The position numbers and the translations under genes are program-made. Under the pieces are notes generated by a model that saw nothing but the letters and a program-made list of their open reading frames with translations, was not told where the DNA came from and ran no database searches. From Desulfatitalea sp. (GTDB lineage: Bacteria > Desulfobacterota > Desulfobacteria > Desulfobacterales > Desulfosarcinaceae), in NCBI GenBank assembly GCA_013041835.1, contig JABDRH010000422.1, forward strand, positions 1-11,817: 11,817 nt of DNA, written 5' to 3'. How positions within the stretch are numbered: the first letter of the stretch is position 1; each line of letters starts with the position of its first letter. Below, in pieces: positions 1 to 7,598 of this stretch.

Positions 1-37
1 TGTTTTAAATAATTCCTTTAAATTCACTTGGCACCTA

Positions 38-59
38 CAAGCTACACTATTATAGCTTG
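38..59. repeat. Small inverted repeat (7-bp stem)
   Basis: CAAGCTA at 38-44 pairs with TAGCTTG at 53-59 across an 8-base loop. It lies just beyond the 3' end of the minus-strand pseudogene. It could be a weak transcript-end hairpin, but no T-run follows on either strand, so no terminator is claimed. Nothing else is recognised in bases 1-64. Confidence 0.3.
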
Positions 60-64
60 CAGTA

Positions 65-1140
65 TCATACTCTTAATGTTTTGTCCCGCAATTTTTGTAA
101 TTTTTTCTGAATCCAGTCAGAGCTTACCTTTTGGGTAGCGAATTTTGCCGCGTTTTCACCCGCGATACGTCCGCTGTTGATGGCAAAGCCAAGGGTTGAA
201 CCCCATAATATATAAACAAGGGCGTAATGGTGGGTATGGGTTCCGTTGGCGCAATCACCCGCGGCATACAGGCCCGGTATGATTTCACTTTTCTTGTCCA
301 CAACCTCGGCCCTTTCATTGATCTTGATGCCGCCGACGGTCCCGTAAGCGCACAAGCGACGGGCAAAGGCAAAAAACTTAGGCGCCTTCACAGGCTTGAG
401 ACATCTTGGATCTTTCGCGAAAAGGGCGTCATACTTATTTTCACAGCACTTGTTATATTCATCCACGTTTTTCCGCAAGGCATCGCTATCGATTTTTAGT
501 TGAGTGGCAAGCCCGCCCACAGATTCAGCCATGAATACATTGTCCGCGCCCTTCTCAATGGCGCTTTTGACCATGTCTTCAATCTTCCCCCCTTTGCCAT
601 GAATATATCCGGAAATTTGCGGTCCTTTCTCGTCGATGTCATTTGCCGTGGCACTGTCGATAATGATGTAACTGCATTTATCTTTTTGCCGATCAATGGA
701 ATTGCATATATGTGTTGTATTGCCGTTGCCTTCATCCATGAAACGCTCGCCATGCTGGTTCACCCAGAGGTAGGGAAGGCTCCACCCAACGAGACCGATT
801 AAATACATCATTTCAGGAATCATCAGGATTTTTCCTCCAGGTGAAAAAGATGAGCCGTTTGATTGACACATCCTGGGAACGTATACTGAGGAGTTCAAAC
901 TCGACGCCCATTTTCTCCAGCCAGTCAATGGTATCGGCGGTCTTATTAATATACGCTCTTACCAGCCTGGCATCCGGTTTTCAGTGAGAACGGTCCATAA
1001 AAAGCCTGAAGGCGTCATCTTTTGTAAAGGGAAGGTTCTTTTCTCGCTGCAGCCGGCTTTCCACGGCAAATATTCCCATTCCGGTTACGGATATCCCCCC
1101 AAGGGCCTTCCTTTTTTCAAATACAATCACTTCCGCCTAC
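65..1140 (-). pseudogene. Decayed FAD-dependent fumarate-reductase/flavocytochrome c-family gene
   Basis: Two pieces of one FAD_binding_2-type oxidoreductase lie in different minus-strand frames. The upstream piece (about 1135 down to 815) reads EVIVFEKRKALGG, then GMGIFAVES, then a stretch ending TIDWLEKMGVEFELL. This is the typical N-terminal FAD-domain segment of the family. It is interrupted by TGA at 981-983, just after DRSH, where relatives usually have Trp, and it closes at 813-815. The downstream piece (928-65) carries LWVNQHGERFMDE and ends with GGIKINERAEVV and IPGLYAAGDC...SGRIAGENAA, the usual C-terminal FAD motifs. Only about 40 residues separate the two landmark regions, far fewer than I expect in intact members, so an internal deletion is inferred as well. 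The Rossmann GxGxxG start is missing or unrecognisable. In frame upstream, a stop at 1137-1139 ends a hydrophobic stretch (HLVALEGFAFLGVAAL) that may be the damaged N-terminus or an unrelated gene end. Bases 1200-1400 hold nothing else I recognise. Confidence 0.8.
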
Positions 1141-1385
1141 AGAATATCTCGATATTCTTTAATTTTTGTGCCTTGCGGCGTGAGCGCTGCAACACCTAAA
1201 AATGCAAATCCTTCCAGGGCCACTAAATGCTTCAGAATCGATTGTCCCGTTTTCTTCGTCTTTTGTTTCAATTTAAACGGCAATATCGTAATTGCTAGAG
1301 ATATTTTTTAATTTAAAGGTTTCCCTTGACGCGGAAACATGAAAAGTTGCGATGATGAGCGCTATGCATAAAACAACTATTACTA

Positions 1386-1402
1386 AAAGATGATTTATCT
1401 TT
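1386..1402 (-). terminator. Weak hairpin at the end of the activator gene
   Basis: Reading leftward, AAAGAT pairs with ATCTTT across a five-base loop, overlapping the stop codon of the regulator and running into a short T stretch. The stem is only six AT-rich pairs, so this is at best a marginal intrinsic terminator for the minus-strand operon. Confidence 0.2.
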
Positions 1403-2981
1403 ACCGGTCTCGTAATGCATGGTCTCCTTTTGCGGAAGAATAAGTTGTGCCTCGGTAAATGCCGAGTTTCCTCATTCGCGAGCGGAGCGAATTGGGATTC
1501 ATGCCTAAAAGCTTGGCGGCGCCTGTGTCGCCGAATATGCGGCCATCTGTCTTTTTCAATGCGCGCAGGATATGTCTTCGCTGCATTTCATCAAGAGGCT
1601 CAATTCCATCGGGTTCCAGGTCGATGGTCTCCGGCGGTGTAATCTTAAGGATGTTTCCTTTTGATATGATCATGGCCCGTTCGACCAGATTCCGCAATTC
1701 CCTTATATTTCCGGGCCAGGAATATCGGCTCAGCGCTTCAAGGCTTTTCTTGGGAATCGTATCTATGGCCTTGCCCATGGATTCACAAAATTCTTGAACA
1801 AACCCCTTCACCAGCAAAGGAATATCCTCGGATCGCTCGCGTAAAGGCGGTACCAGTATCGGAAAGATATTGAGACGGAAAAATAGATCACTTCGAAATT
1901 TACCTTCTTTCACCGCCCTTTCAAGGTCACGGTTGGTTGCGGCAATCACCCTGGTATTCACTTGCGTTGTTTTTGTGCTTCCCAGCTTTTCGAATTCGCC
2001 TTCCTGAAGCACCCGCAACAGCTTGGGTTGCAATTCCAGGGGCAAGTCACCGATCTCATCCAAAAAAATCGTGGACCCATTTGCCACTTCAAATCGCCCC
2101 TCCTTGTTTGCGTCGGCTCCGGAAAAAGCCCCTTTTTCATAACCGAAAAGTTCACTTTCAATCAGCGCGGCCGGCAGCGCTGAGCAATTGACCTTTACCA
2201 TGGGGCGTTTGCGGCAACGACTCAATTCGTGGATCGCACGGGCCACCACCTCTTTTCCAGTTCCGGTTTCTCCCAATATGAGAACGGTCGAGGGCGTACC
2301 CGAAACGTTTTCAACCTGATGCAGGACCCTTTTAATGGCCTTGCTCTTGCCCACGATTTTGTGATGTTTATGTTCAAGCTTGATCTCATCGAGCAGATAC
2401 AAATTGTCGATCTGCAGTTGGTCTTTAAGTGCGCGAAGGTCTTCCTCGGCTTTTTTTCTTGATAGGGCATTGGCAAAGACTTCCGAGATCAGCCGGAGCC
2501 GGTCGACAAGCGCCTTGGGCCACTCGCGCCTGAAGCCGTGGGATTCCCAGGAAACCAGCCCAATGAGGTTTTCTCCGACTTTCAAGGGAACGACGAGGAA
2601 TGATGTCACCCCGGTATCCCGCATACTCTGTTTCGCATGTGAGTCAAATACATCCGGCAGATCCTCAAGATCGGAGGTGAAAAACACCTTTCCTTTCAAA
2701 AAATTGGAAATCCAATACGCCGGTTCTTGTGTCAAGTCGGCAGGATATTTTTTTGAGACCCCCGGTGCAACCCACATATGATTCACCGTGAAGAGGAATT
2801 TGTCTCCCGAGGTTTCCATGAAAACGCTTCGATTAAGACCCAAGGCTTCACAGACCAGCATTTGTCCATTCTCAATTTCTTCATCAATGCGGTCCACGGA
2901 AAGATTAATGAATTTTGCCGACAATTCAATAATCAGCGTCTCAAATCGAATCTGAAGTCCTTGCTTTTCGCCATGGGTCAT
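1401..2981 (-). CDS. GAF-AAA+-Fis sigma-54-dependent transcriptional activator
   Basis: This 526-residue bacterial enhancer-binding protein would remodel sigma-54 RNA polymerase using ATP. Domains in order: a GAF-like sensor (about 15-175); a short coiled linker (175-205); a sigma-54 AAA+ domain (about 208-445) with Walker A GETGTGKE at 237-244, loop GAFSGA at 284-289, Walker B TIFLDE at 304-309 and FRSDLFFRL at 362-370; and a Fis-type helix-turn-helix (about 466-508). The loop has Ser where most activators have Thr (GAFTGA), a conservative natural variant. No receiver domain is present, so control is more likely by a small ligand or redox signal at the GAF domain than by phosphorylation. The gene begins 9 bases after the upstream radical SAM gene with no strong ribosome site, suggesting translational coupling. 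Its likely target is the sigma-54 promoter at 5945-5961 that drives the divergent SDR-mft operon. The family is clear; the target is inferred. Confidence 0.95.
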   Translation of the reverse strand: MTHGEKQGLQIRFETLIIELSAKFINLSVDRIDEEIENGQMLVCEALGLNRSVFMETSGDKFLFTVNHMWVAPGVSKKYPADLTQEPAYWISNFLKGKVFFTSDLEDLPDVFDSHAKQSMRDTGVTSFLVVPLKVGENLIGLVSWESHGFRREWPKALVDRLRLISEVFANALSRKKAEEDLRALKDQLQIDNLYLLDEIKLEHKHHKIVGKSKAIKRVLHQVENVSGTPSTVLILGETGTGKEVVARAIHELSRCRKRPMVKVNCSALPAALIESELFGYEKGAFSGADANKEGRFEVANGSTIFLDEIGDLPLELQPKLLRVLQEGEFEKLGSTKTTQVNTRVIAATNRDLERAVKEGKFRSDLFFRLNIFPILVPPLRERSEDIPLLVKGFVQEFCESMGKAIDTIPKKSLEALSRYSWPGNIRELRNLVERAMIISKGNILKITPPETIDLEPDGIEPLDEMQRRHILRALKKTDGRIFGDTGAAKLLGMNPNSLRSRMRKLGIYRGTTYSSAKGDHALRDR

Positions 2982-2990
2982 CGCGTTTGT

Positions 2991-4139
2991 CTACCGTAAT
3001 TGATATTCAAGCTTCCAATTATAAACGGCCTTCCTCAGTACGCATCTGTCCTCTATTGAATCTGTTTTTCCATGCGAAAGATAAGCCCTGCCCATGCAGC
3101 CGCCGGCACAATGCAAGCGGCCGTCGCATCGGGTGCATTCTTCCAAAACCAACCGTCTTTTTCTGCTCTTTTTTTGCAGTTCACTCCATATGGGAATACC
3201 TTCAAGCAACGCATCTTCGAAAGGCCGGCGATGAAGATGATGTACCGCAAAGTCTTCGCCTTCCAACATGGTGCAGGGATGCATCCTGCCGTCCGCCGTT
3301 ATGTACGGATGGGAAATCAGGTTGCAGCCGCCATGAAAGGAGGTCTCTTTGCCCTTAAACCATTCGATCGCGGCAATGTTCCCCATTTTCAGATATCTTT
3401 TATTAAAAGCTTGATTTCGATGAAAGTCATCTAAAAGCTTTTTATATTGCGCCGAAGTTGGACTGGAAACCGCATTCGCGGTACATGCCCGCCCCTTTTG
3501 AACAAACGTTGACGTCATGATGTGGGAGAACCCAATGTTGTCCATGGTTTTGAAAAGAAAGGGTATTTCTTCAAAATTGTGCTTCATTTCCGTGAAAGCC
3601 AATGTTGTTCTTTTTTTCAAAAGACTATTGGATAATCGAGTCAGGCTCTGCATCATAGGATCAAAGCTTCCAGCGCCTCTGACATGGTCATTTGTTTTTG
3701 CCGTCGCGCCATCGATACTGACCTGAAGGGTTAATTTATTAAACGCTTTGGATTCAAGCGTTTTGACAATATCGGCAGTTAATAATATCCCGTTTGTCTG
3801 TAGGCACACGGATTTAATTCCGGTATGTTTGCATGCGCCTGCAGTGACTTCCAACCATTGGGGATGGGTCAAGGGTTCTCCGCCTGTAATGATCAGATCT
3901 GTGCCGCCAAACGCGGAAAACTCATCAATGAGTCGGTTTAAAATGCTTTTCTTGACAAAAGATGATTTCTTATGCCATCTGCTTTCAGGCCAGCAATGAT
4001 GACAATGTAAATTACATTCATTGGTAATGGCTAATTTAAGCGATTTCGGAAAACATAACCCGGCTTGGGTCAACTGTTCTGCAACAGAGCCCGTTTTTTT
4101 CTGAAACAGAGGATTCATCTTGGCACCCGAATAGCACAT
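2991..4139 (-). CDS. Radical SAM/SPASM protein, second maturase-like enzyme of the locus
   Basis: This 382-residue protein has the radical SAM cluster motif CNLHCHHC at Cys42, Cys46 and Cys49, GGEP at 86-89, and a complete SPASM domain. The SPASM cysteines are 272, 289, 335, 338, 344, 348 and 366, including the diagnostic Cx2Cx5Cx3Cx17C run. Such proteins usually modify ribosomal peptides or enzymes with an iron-sulfur-assisted radical reaction. It is distinct from the MftC-like protein at 8003-9028 and matches no canonical mycofactocin step. It sits between the MftF-like and regulator genes, 43 bases after the former. A role in making or altering the mycofactocin peptide, or in maturing a partner enzyme, is inference from context only. 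Met8 at 4118, preceded by a GGGTG, may be the true start (375 residues), because no good ribosome site precedes 4139. Confidence 0.93.
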   Translation of the reverse strand: MCYSGAKMNPLFQKKTGSVAEQLTQAGLCFPKSLKLAITNECNLHCHHCWPESRWHKKSSFVKKSILNRLIDEFSAFGGTDLIITGGEPLTHPQWLEVTAGACKHTGIKSVCLQTNGILLTADIVKTLESKAFNKLTLQVSIDGATAKTNDHVRGAGSFDPMMQSLTRLSNSLLKKRTTLAFTEMKHNFEEIPFLFKTMDNIGFSHIMTSTFVQKGRACTANAVSSPTSAQYKKLLDDFHRNQAFNKRYLKMGNIAAIEWFKGKETSFHGGCNLISHPYITADGRMHPCTMLEGEDFAVHHLHRRPFEDALLEGIPIWSELQKKSRKRRLVLEECTRCDGRLHCAGGCMGRAYLSHGKTDSIEDRCVLRKAVYNWKLEYQLR

Positions 4140-4182
4140 ATGCTTTTGTTCATTTCAAAACAGGCCTAGCTCGAACGACTTT

Positions 4183-5748
4183 TCACATTTTTTTATGCAA
4201 CATTGGGGTTGACCTTATGACAATCTCAGGATTAATCGGATGAAAACATCGATTTTTTAGACATCCCCACCACACTCCCAACTGGTACGATAATTGCTCT
4301 ATTGTAAAACAAGAGAGGAAAACAAACAAATTCATTTTTGGTTTTCGGGTCAAGTATTCAACTGTTCCGACAAGCAAATGCATTCCCAAAAGAATGACAG
4401 CGCCCGATAACGATAAAACCGGGATGATAACGGCCATCCACAGATAATATCGCGATACAAAAGCGCAACAATAATAGATGAGCGCAAAATGGCACCTCAT
4501 GGCAGCCGGCAATAACGCGCGCATTCCGATCGATAATCCTGTGGATTGAAATTTGATTTGTTTCCACGAAAGAGTGACCATAAAGCTCAGTGCGCCGATC
4601 AACAGAAACGGGATGGAATGGAAAACAACCGATGTTAAGATCAGCAACCAGAAGAGTGTCTCGGCGATGGGAAATGCTAACTTCTTGGTTCTTTCAGTAT
4701 GTATTTTCTGCAACACGGATTCGGATGTCCCGTAGTCGAAACGCCGCTTGGCAAAAGCAGGCAACGTGCTCCTGTGTTTATGATAAACGATTCCGGTCGG
4801 CCTGTATTCCAGTTCATATCCGCTGTCTTGCATCCTCCAGCACAAATCAACATCCTCGCCGACATGGAGATCCTCTTTAAATCCGTTGAGTTTCAGAAAA
4901 GCATCACGCCTTGCAAGAAGATTGCACGACGGCACGTAAAAGAAATTATCCCGCGCATCAGAACGCCGGAACCAGGAGCTGATCCTCAGGGAGGATTTCA
5001 CCGTTTCATAGCAGTCCAGCATCGATGCTTGATAATAGCTATCCACGGCCCCACCTACGGCTCCCAATTGAGAATCTTTAAATGCGGATACCAACGCCTT
5101 TAACCACAACGGGTGGGCTATGCAATCAGAATCAATAAAAGCCAAAATATCACCTGCCGCCTTTGCCGCGCCAAGATTGCGGCAATACGAAGCCTGCTTG
5201 TGTTCCGTTACGGAAAATAGGGTTACGGCAAACTGAGAAACCCTATCCCGTGTATGATCGGTCGAGGCATCGTCCACAACGATGATTTCAAGTTTGTTGG
5301 CATCATAATCAATACTTTTTAACGATTGAAGACAGGAGAAAATATCATCCGGCCTGTTTCGAACCGGTATGATAATTGAAACGAAAGGATAAGCCGAATA
5401 TTCGGAGATGCCCTCATATTCCAGGTACCCGCCACGCACGAGCCTATTCAATAATATTTCTATTTTATCGGAATCAATTCCAGCCATCATGGAGGAGATT
5501 GTCCAAAAAGAAACAAAATCACGATGGATCGAAAACGCTTCTAAAACAGGCTTCCAGACACGATGGATTAAAACAGATTTCAGGGGGAAGTTTAAGGTGA
5601 GCTGCAGGGCATCTTTTCGGACAGTGTACCTTACGCCTCGCCTGAATCGATAAACAAGCGTTTGACGAAAGGCGCTATTTTCTCCTTGATCGGCATTTTC
5701 CCGGCCGCAACCTGATGGGCACATAAGATTAGGCATTCCCCCCCACAT
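4183..5748 (-). CDS. mftF: Mycofactocin-system family 2 glycosyltransferase (MftF-like)
   Basis: The 521-residue protein is the presumed enzyme that adds sugars to the mycofactocin core, since MftF builds the oligoglucose chain in mycobacteria. An N-terminal winged-helix-like region (about 26-115) resembles the peptide-recognition part of MftF. The GT-A domain (about 122-335) has SIIIPVRNRP at 124-133, VVDDAS at 157-162, the metal-binding DSD at 206-208, FYVPSCNLLARR at 270-281 and HVGEDVDLCWR at 295-305. KRRFDYGTS at 334-342 is also a family-typical stretch. Hydrophobic segments near 358-392, 420-460 and 474-496 suggest anchoring in the cytoplasmic membrane. It is the first gene of the leftward operon and diverges from the SDR-mft operon. 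The start is uncertain: Met1 lacks a good ribosome site, and Met5 (5736) and Met9 (5724) are alternatives. The final 20 or so residues are not distinctive. Confidence 0.87.
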   Translation of the reverse strand: MWGGMPNLMCPSGCGRENADQGENSAFRQTLVYRFRRGVRYTVRKDALQLTLNFPLKSVLIHRVWKPVLEAFSIHRDFVSFWTISSMMAGIDSDKIEILLNRLVRGGYLEYEGISEYSAYPFVSIIIPVRNRPDDIFSCLQSLKSIDYDANKLEIIVVDDASTDHTRDRVSQFAVTLFSVTEHKQASYCRNLGAAKAAGDILAFIDSDCIAHPLWLKALVSAFKDSQLGAVGGAVDSYYQASMLDCYETVKSSLRISSWFRRSDARDNFFYVPSCNLLARRDAFLKLNGFKEDLHVGEDVDLCWRMQDSGYELEYRPTGIVYHKHRSTLPAFAKRRFDYGTSESVLQKIHTERTKKLAFPIAETLFWLLILTSVVFHSIPFLLIGALSFMVTLSWKQIKFQSTGLSIGMRALLPAAMRCHFALIYYCCAFVSRYYLWMAVIIPVLSLSGAVILLGMHLLVGTVEYLTRKPKMNLFVFLSCFTIEQLSYQLGVWWGCLKNRCFHPINPEIVIRSTPMLHKKM

Positions 5749-5768
5749 ACCGTACTCATTTGGTCGGA

Positions 5769-5797
5769 GTTTTACTTTCTAATACGGAAATTGTCAA
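5769..5797 (-). promoter_or_regulatory. Candidate sigma-70-type promoter for the leftward operon
   Basis: On the minus strand a perfect TTGACA (5797-5792) is followed after 17 bases by TAAAAC (5774-5769, 4 of 6 to the -10 consensus). Transcription would begin near 5760, just before the glycosyltransferase start. This would give the activator and maturase genes a basal supply independent of sigma-54. It is a consensus match in AT-rich DNA only. Confidence 0.45.
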
Positions 5798-5815
5798 TAG
5801 TGGCTCCATCCTTAT

Positions 5816-5847
5816 TGTTCTATTTAACAATTGTGTTTAATAGAACA
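5816..5847. promoter_or_regulatory. 32-bp palindrome, likely upstream activating sequence
   Basis: TGTTCTATTTAACA (5816-5829) and TGTTTAATAGAACA (5834-5847) form an inverted repeat matching at 13 of 14 positions around ATTG. The centre lies about 140 bases upstream of the predicted sigma-54 start site, a usual enhancer distance. It is also only 19 bases upstream of the leftward -35 box. No T-run follows on either strand, so a terminator is unlikely. Binding by the Fis-type activator encoded at 1401-2981 is inferred. Confidence 0.65.
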
Positions 5848-5898
5848 TCAGCTTGCATCCTACATTCAATTCCCGGGATGTGCGCCATTTGAAAAAGT

Positions 5899-5927
5899 TT
5901 AAAAAATATCAGTATGTTGTATATAAT
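5899..5927 (+). promoter_or_regulatory. Possible secondary sigma-70-type promoter for the SDR-mft operon
   Basis: TTAAAA (5899-5904) and a perfect TATAAT (5922-5927) are separated by 17 bases. The region is very AT-rich and overlaps a strong IHF site match, so the match could be chance. Confidence 0.28.
5907..5919 (+). promoter_or_regulatory. Integration host factor (IHF) binding site
   Basis: TATCAGTATGTTG matches the IHF consensus WATCARNNNNTTR at every defined position and is preceded by an A-rich tract (5901-5906), as is common for strong sites. It lies between the palindrome and the -24/-12 promoter, where IHF bends DNA to bring an enhancer-bound activator to sigma-54 polymerase. Confidence 0.6.
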
Positions 5928-5944
5928 TTGTTCACAAGCCTGAT

Positions 5945-5961
5945 CCGGCATGGCTTCTGCA
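5945..5961 (+). promoter_or_regulatory. Sigma-54 (-24/-12) promoter of the SDR-mft operon
   Basis: CCGGCATG, four bases, then CTGCA places the invariant GG (5947-5948) and GC (5959-5960) exactly 10 bases apart. It agrees well with TGGCACG-N4-TTGCW. Transcription should start near 5972, about 57 bases before the SDR start codon. The sigma-54 activator gene next door and the upstream palindrome and IHF site support the call. Confidence 0.7.
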
Positions 5962-6028
5962 GTCTATGACACTTCCGGAAGCAAGCAAGCGTAACGTTTT
6001 TACTGATTCAACTAAAGGAGAAGGCAAT

Positions 6029-6931
6029 ATGGACAAGTCAAGTAATGCGCATCAGAATGCGGCAGAGAAGGCGAAAACAGGCGCCACGGCAAAAAAAGCG
6101 ATGTTTCGTTTGGATAACAAGGTCGCGATCGTCACCGGCGGTGCGTCGGGACTGGGGCGCGCCGTCGTTGAGTTGTTCACCGAGCAGGGCGCTCGGGCCA
6201 TTATCGCGGATATCAATGATGCGCGCGGCGCCGAGGTCAGCGAAGCGGTCAATGCTCTGGGAGGCAAGGCGCTCTTCATTCACACCGACGTGACTCAAGC
6301 TGATGACATGCGCGCCGTCGTGCAGTATGCCGAGCAGACGTACGGCCGGCTCGACATCATGGTGGCCAATGCCGGGATCGTGGGTACGGCCTCGACCAAA
6401 ATCCTGGAAAACGTCGAAGAGGAGGAGTGGGGCCATATCATCGACGTGAACCTAAACGGCGTGTGGCGCGCGTTCAAGTACGCCGCCCCGGCCATCCGCC
6501 GCGCCGGCGGCGGCGCAATGACCTCGACAGGATCTTTATCGAGCCGCCACATCGTTTCTGAAAATTTCCTCGGCGCCTACACCGCTTCGAAGTTCGGCGC
6601 GCTGGGTCTCACGGCATATTTCGCCAGTGAACTCTTCGGCGACGACATCCGTGTCAACTGTGTAAACCCCGGGGGCATGTTGACCAACATTTACGAGAGT
6701 GCCGGGTGGTCGCCCGAGCAGTATGCGGCATGGAAGAAAGGATTGGAGGACACTCTGGAGCAAGGGAATAAAGCGGTCTTTCCCGTGGCCGACCCGCGCG
6801 AGGTCGCCATGGCCCACCTGTTCCTGTGCTCCGACGAAGCGTCTTTCATTACCGGTCAGTCAATAGACGCCGACGGCGGCGGTTTCGTGAAGATGTTTTC
6901 TGCCGGGGCCAGGTCGGTGTTTGGATCCTGA
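6029..6931 (+). CDS. Short-chain dehydrogenase/reductase (SDR), full length
   Basis: This 300-residue classical SDR would oxidise an alcohol or reduce a carbonyl with NAD(H). The start at 6029 is chosen for its AAAGGAG ribosome site (6014-6020, 8-base spacing); an in-frame ATG at 5966 precedes the likely transcription start. Motifs: TGGASGLG at 36-43; Asp61 at the end of beta-2, favouring NAD over NADP; NAG at 114-116; probable catalytic Ser171, Tyr184 and Lys188 (YTASK); and the usual C-terminal FITGQSIDADGG. A 24-residue Lys/Ala-rich tail precedes the Rossmann fold. It lacks the extra insertion near the cofactor site that marks the mycofactocin-coupled SDR family (TIGR03971), so dependence on mycofactocin rests on position alone. 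It is the first gene of the rightward operon. This block is visibly more GC-rich than the genes to its left, which hints at acquisition. The substrate is unknown. Confidence 0.9.
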   Translation: MDKSSNAHQNAAEKAKTGATAKKAMFRLDNKVAIVTGGASGLGRAVVELFTEQGARAIIADINDARGAEVSEAVNALGGKALFIHTDVTQADDMRAVVQYAEQTYGRLDIMVANAGIVGTASTKILENVEEEEWGHIIDVNLNGVWRAFKYAAPAIRRAGGGAMTSTGSLSSRHIVSENFLGAYTASKFGALGLTAYFASELFGDDIRVNCVNPGGMLTNIYESAGWSPEQYAAWKKGLEDTLEQGNKAVFPVADPREVAMAHLFLCSDEASFITGQSIDADGGGFVKMFSAGARSVFGS

Positions 6932-7572
6932 TCTCCTACAGAAGAAGGCGAACACGGTGATGAAACATACTTTTAGTTCACGCGGCGCACGGTACTTTTA
7001 TGAAGACATCATGGTGGCCAATGCCGGGATCGTGGGTACAGCTTCGACCAAAACCACGGAGAACGTCGAGGAAGATGAGTGGGACCACATCATCGACGTG
7101 AACCTAAGCGGCGTGTGGCACGCGTTCAAATATGCCGCCCCGGCCATCCGCCGCGCCGGTGGCGGTGCAATGACCTCGACAGGATCTTTGTCGAGCAGAC
7201 ACACCATCGCCGCGTGGAACCTCGGGGCTTACACCGCCTCAAAGCACGGCGTGCTGGGTCTGACAGCATATTTCGCAAGCGAACTCGAAAGCGACAACAT
7301 CCGTGTCAACTGCGTGTGCCCCGGGGGCATGGCGACCAACATTTACGAGAGCGCCGACTGGCCGCCTGAGCAGCTTGAGGTATTTTTGAAAGGCATGGCG
7401 GCCACAAAGGCGCAGGGCCGTCATGCCATATATCCGGTCTGCGATCCGCGCGAGGTCGCCATGGCCCACCTTTTTCTGTGCTCCGGCGAAGCGTCTTTCA
7501 TTACCGGTCAGTCAATAGACGCCGACGGCGGTGGCTTTGTGAGGGTGTTCGCCGCCGGGGCGAAGATGACAT
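6353..7572 (+). repeat. Tandem duplication of the C-terminal two thirds of the SDR gene
   Basis: Bases 6353-6920 correspond to 7005-7572 at a constant offset of 652 with no net insertion or deletion. Several stretches are identical over more than 30 bases, for example starting at 6353/7005 and near 6838/7490, while the segments coding for the loops after the active site differ strongly. The proteins are about three quarters identical across the unit. The duplication begins sharply at the codons for DIMVANAG. Confidence 0.93.
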
Positions 7573-7577
7573 TTTAA
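6960..7577 (+). pseudogene. N-terminally truncated tandem SDR copy lacking the NAD-binding half
   Basis: The 205-codon frame repeats the neighbouring SDR from DIMVANAG onward, retaining NAG, the Ser region, YTASK and FITGQSIDADGG. The first 108 residues of a normal SDR, including TGxxxGxG and the beta-2 acid, are absent. They are replaced by about 15 unrelated residues (MKHTFSSRGARYFYE). An oxidoreductase without that half should not bind NAD, so this is probably a remnant. However, the frame is intact, and the changed residues cluster in the loop before the active-site Tyr and in the substrate lid. This suggests it derives from a once-functional paralog with different specificity. An upstream TTG at 6921 is an alternative start. 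The ribosome site is weak. A collapsed assembly of two full genes is a realistic alternative. It lies 21 bases before mftA. Confidence 0.75.
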
Positions 7578-7588
7578 GAAGAATTATC

Positions 7589-7594
7589 AGGAGG
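7589..7594 (+). promoter_or_regulatory. Strong ribosome-binding site of mftA
   Basis: A perfect AGGAGG lies four bases before the ATG at 7599. It fixes the start of this short precursor gene and marks it as highly translated compared with its neighbours. Confidence 0.8.
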
Positions 7595-7598
7595 CAAC

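Noticed and set aside
981..983. In-frame TGA in the fumarate-reductase-like gene as a possible recoded codon
   Set aside because: The position is usually Trp, one base change from TGA. A frameshift and deletion follow downstream, so decay explains it better than selenocysteine or recoding.
984..1199. Plus-strand frame of 71 codons opposite the pseudogene
   Set aside because: The opposite strand encodes recognisable FAD-domain sequence here; this frame has no family resemblance and no ribosome site.
1137..1310. Small minus-strand frame with a hydrophobic stretch (HLVALEGFAFLGVAAL) ending at 1137
   Set aside because: No convincing start codon or ribosome site, and it is in frame with the pseudogene; it may be the damaged N-terminus, so it is not called as a gene.
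5816..5847. Palindrome interpreted as a bidirectional terminator
   Set aside because: It lies between divergent gene starts and has no T-run on either side, so an operator or enhancer is more fitting.
6038..6436. Minus-strand frame of 132 codons inside the SDR gene
   Set aside because: Antisense shadow of a clear SDR; no recognisable domain.
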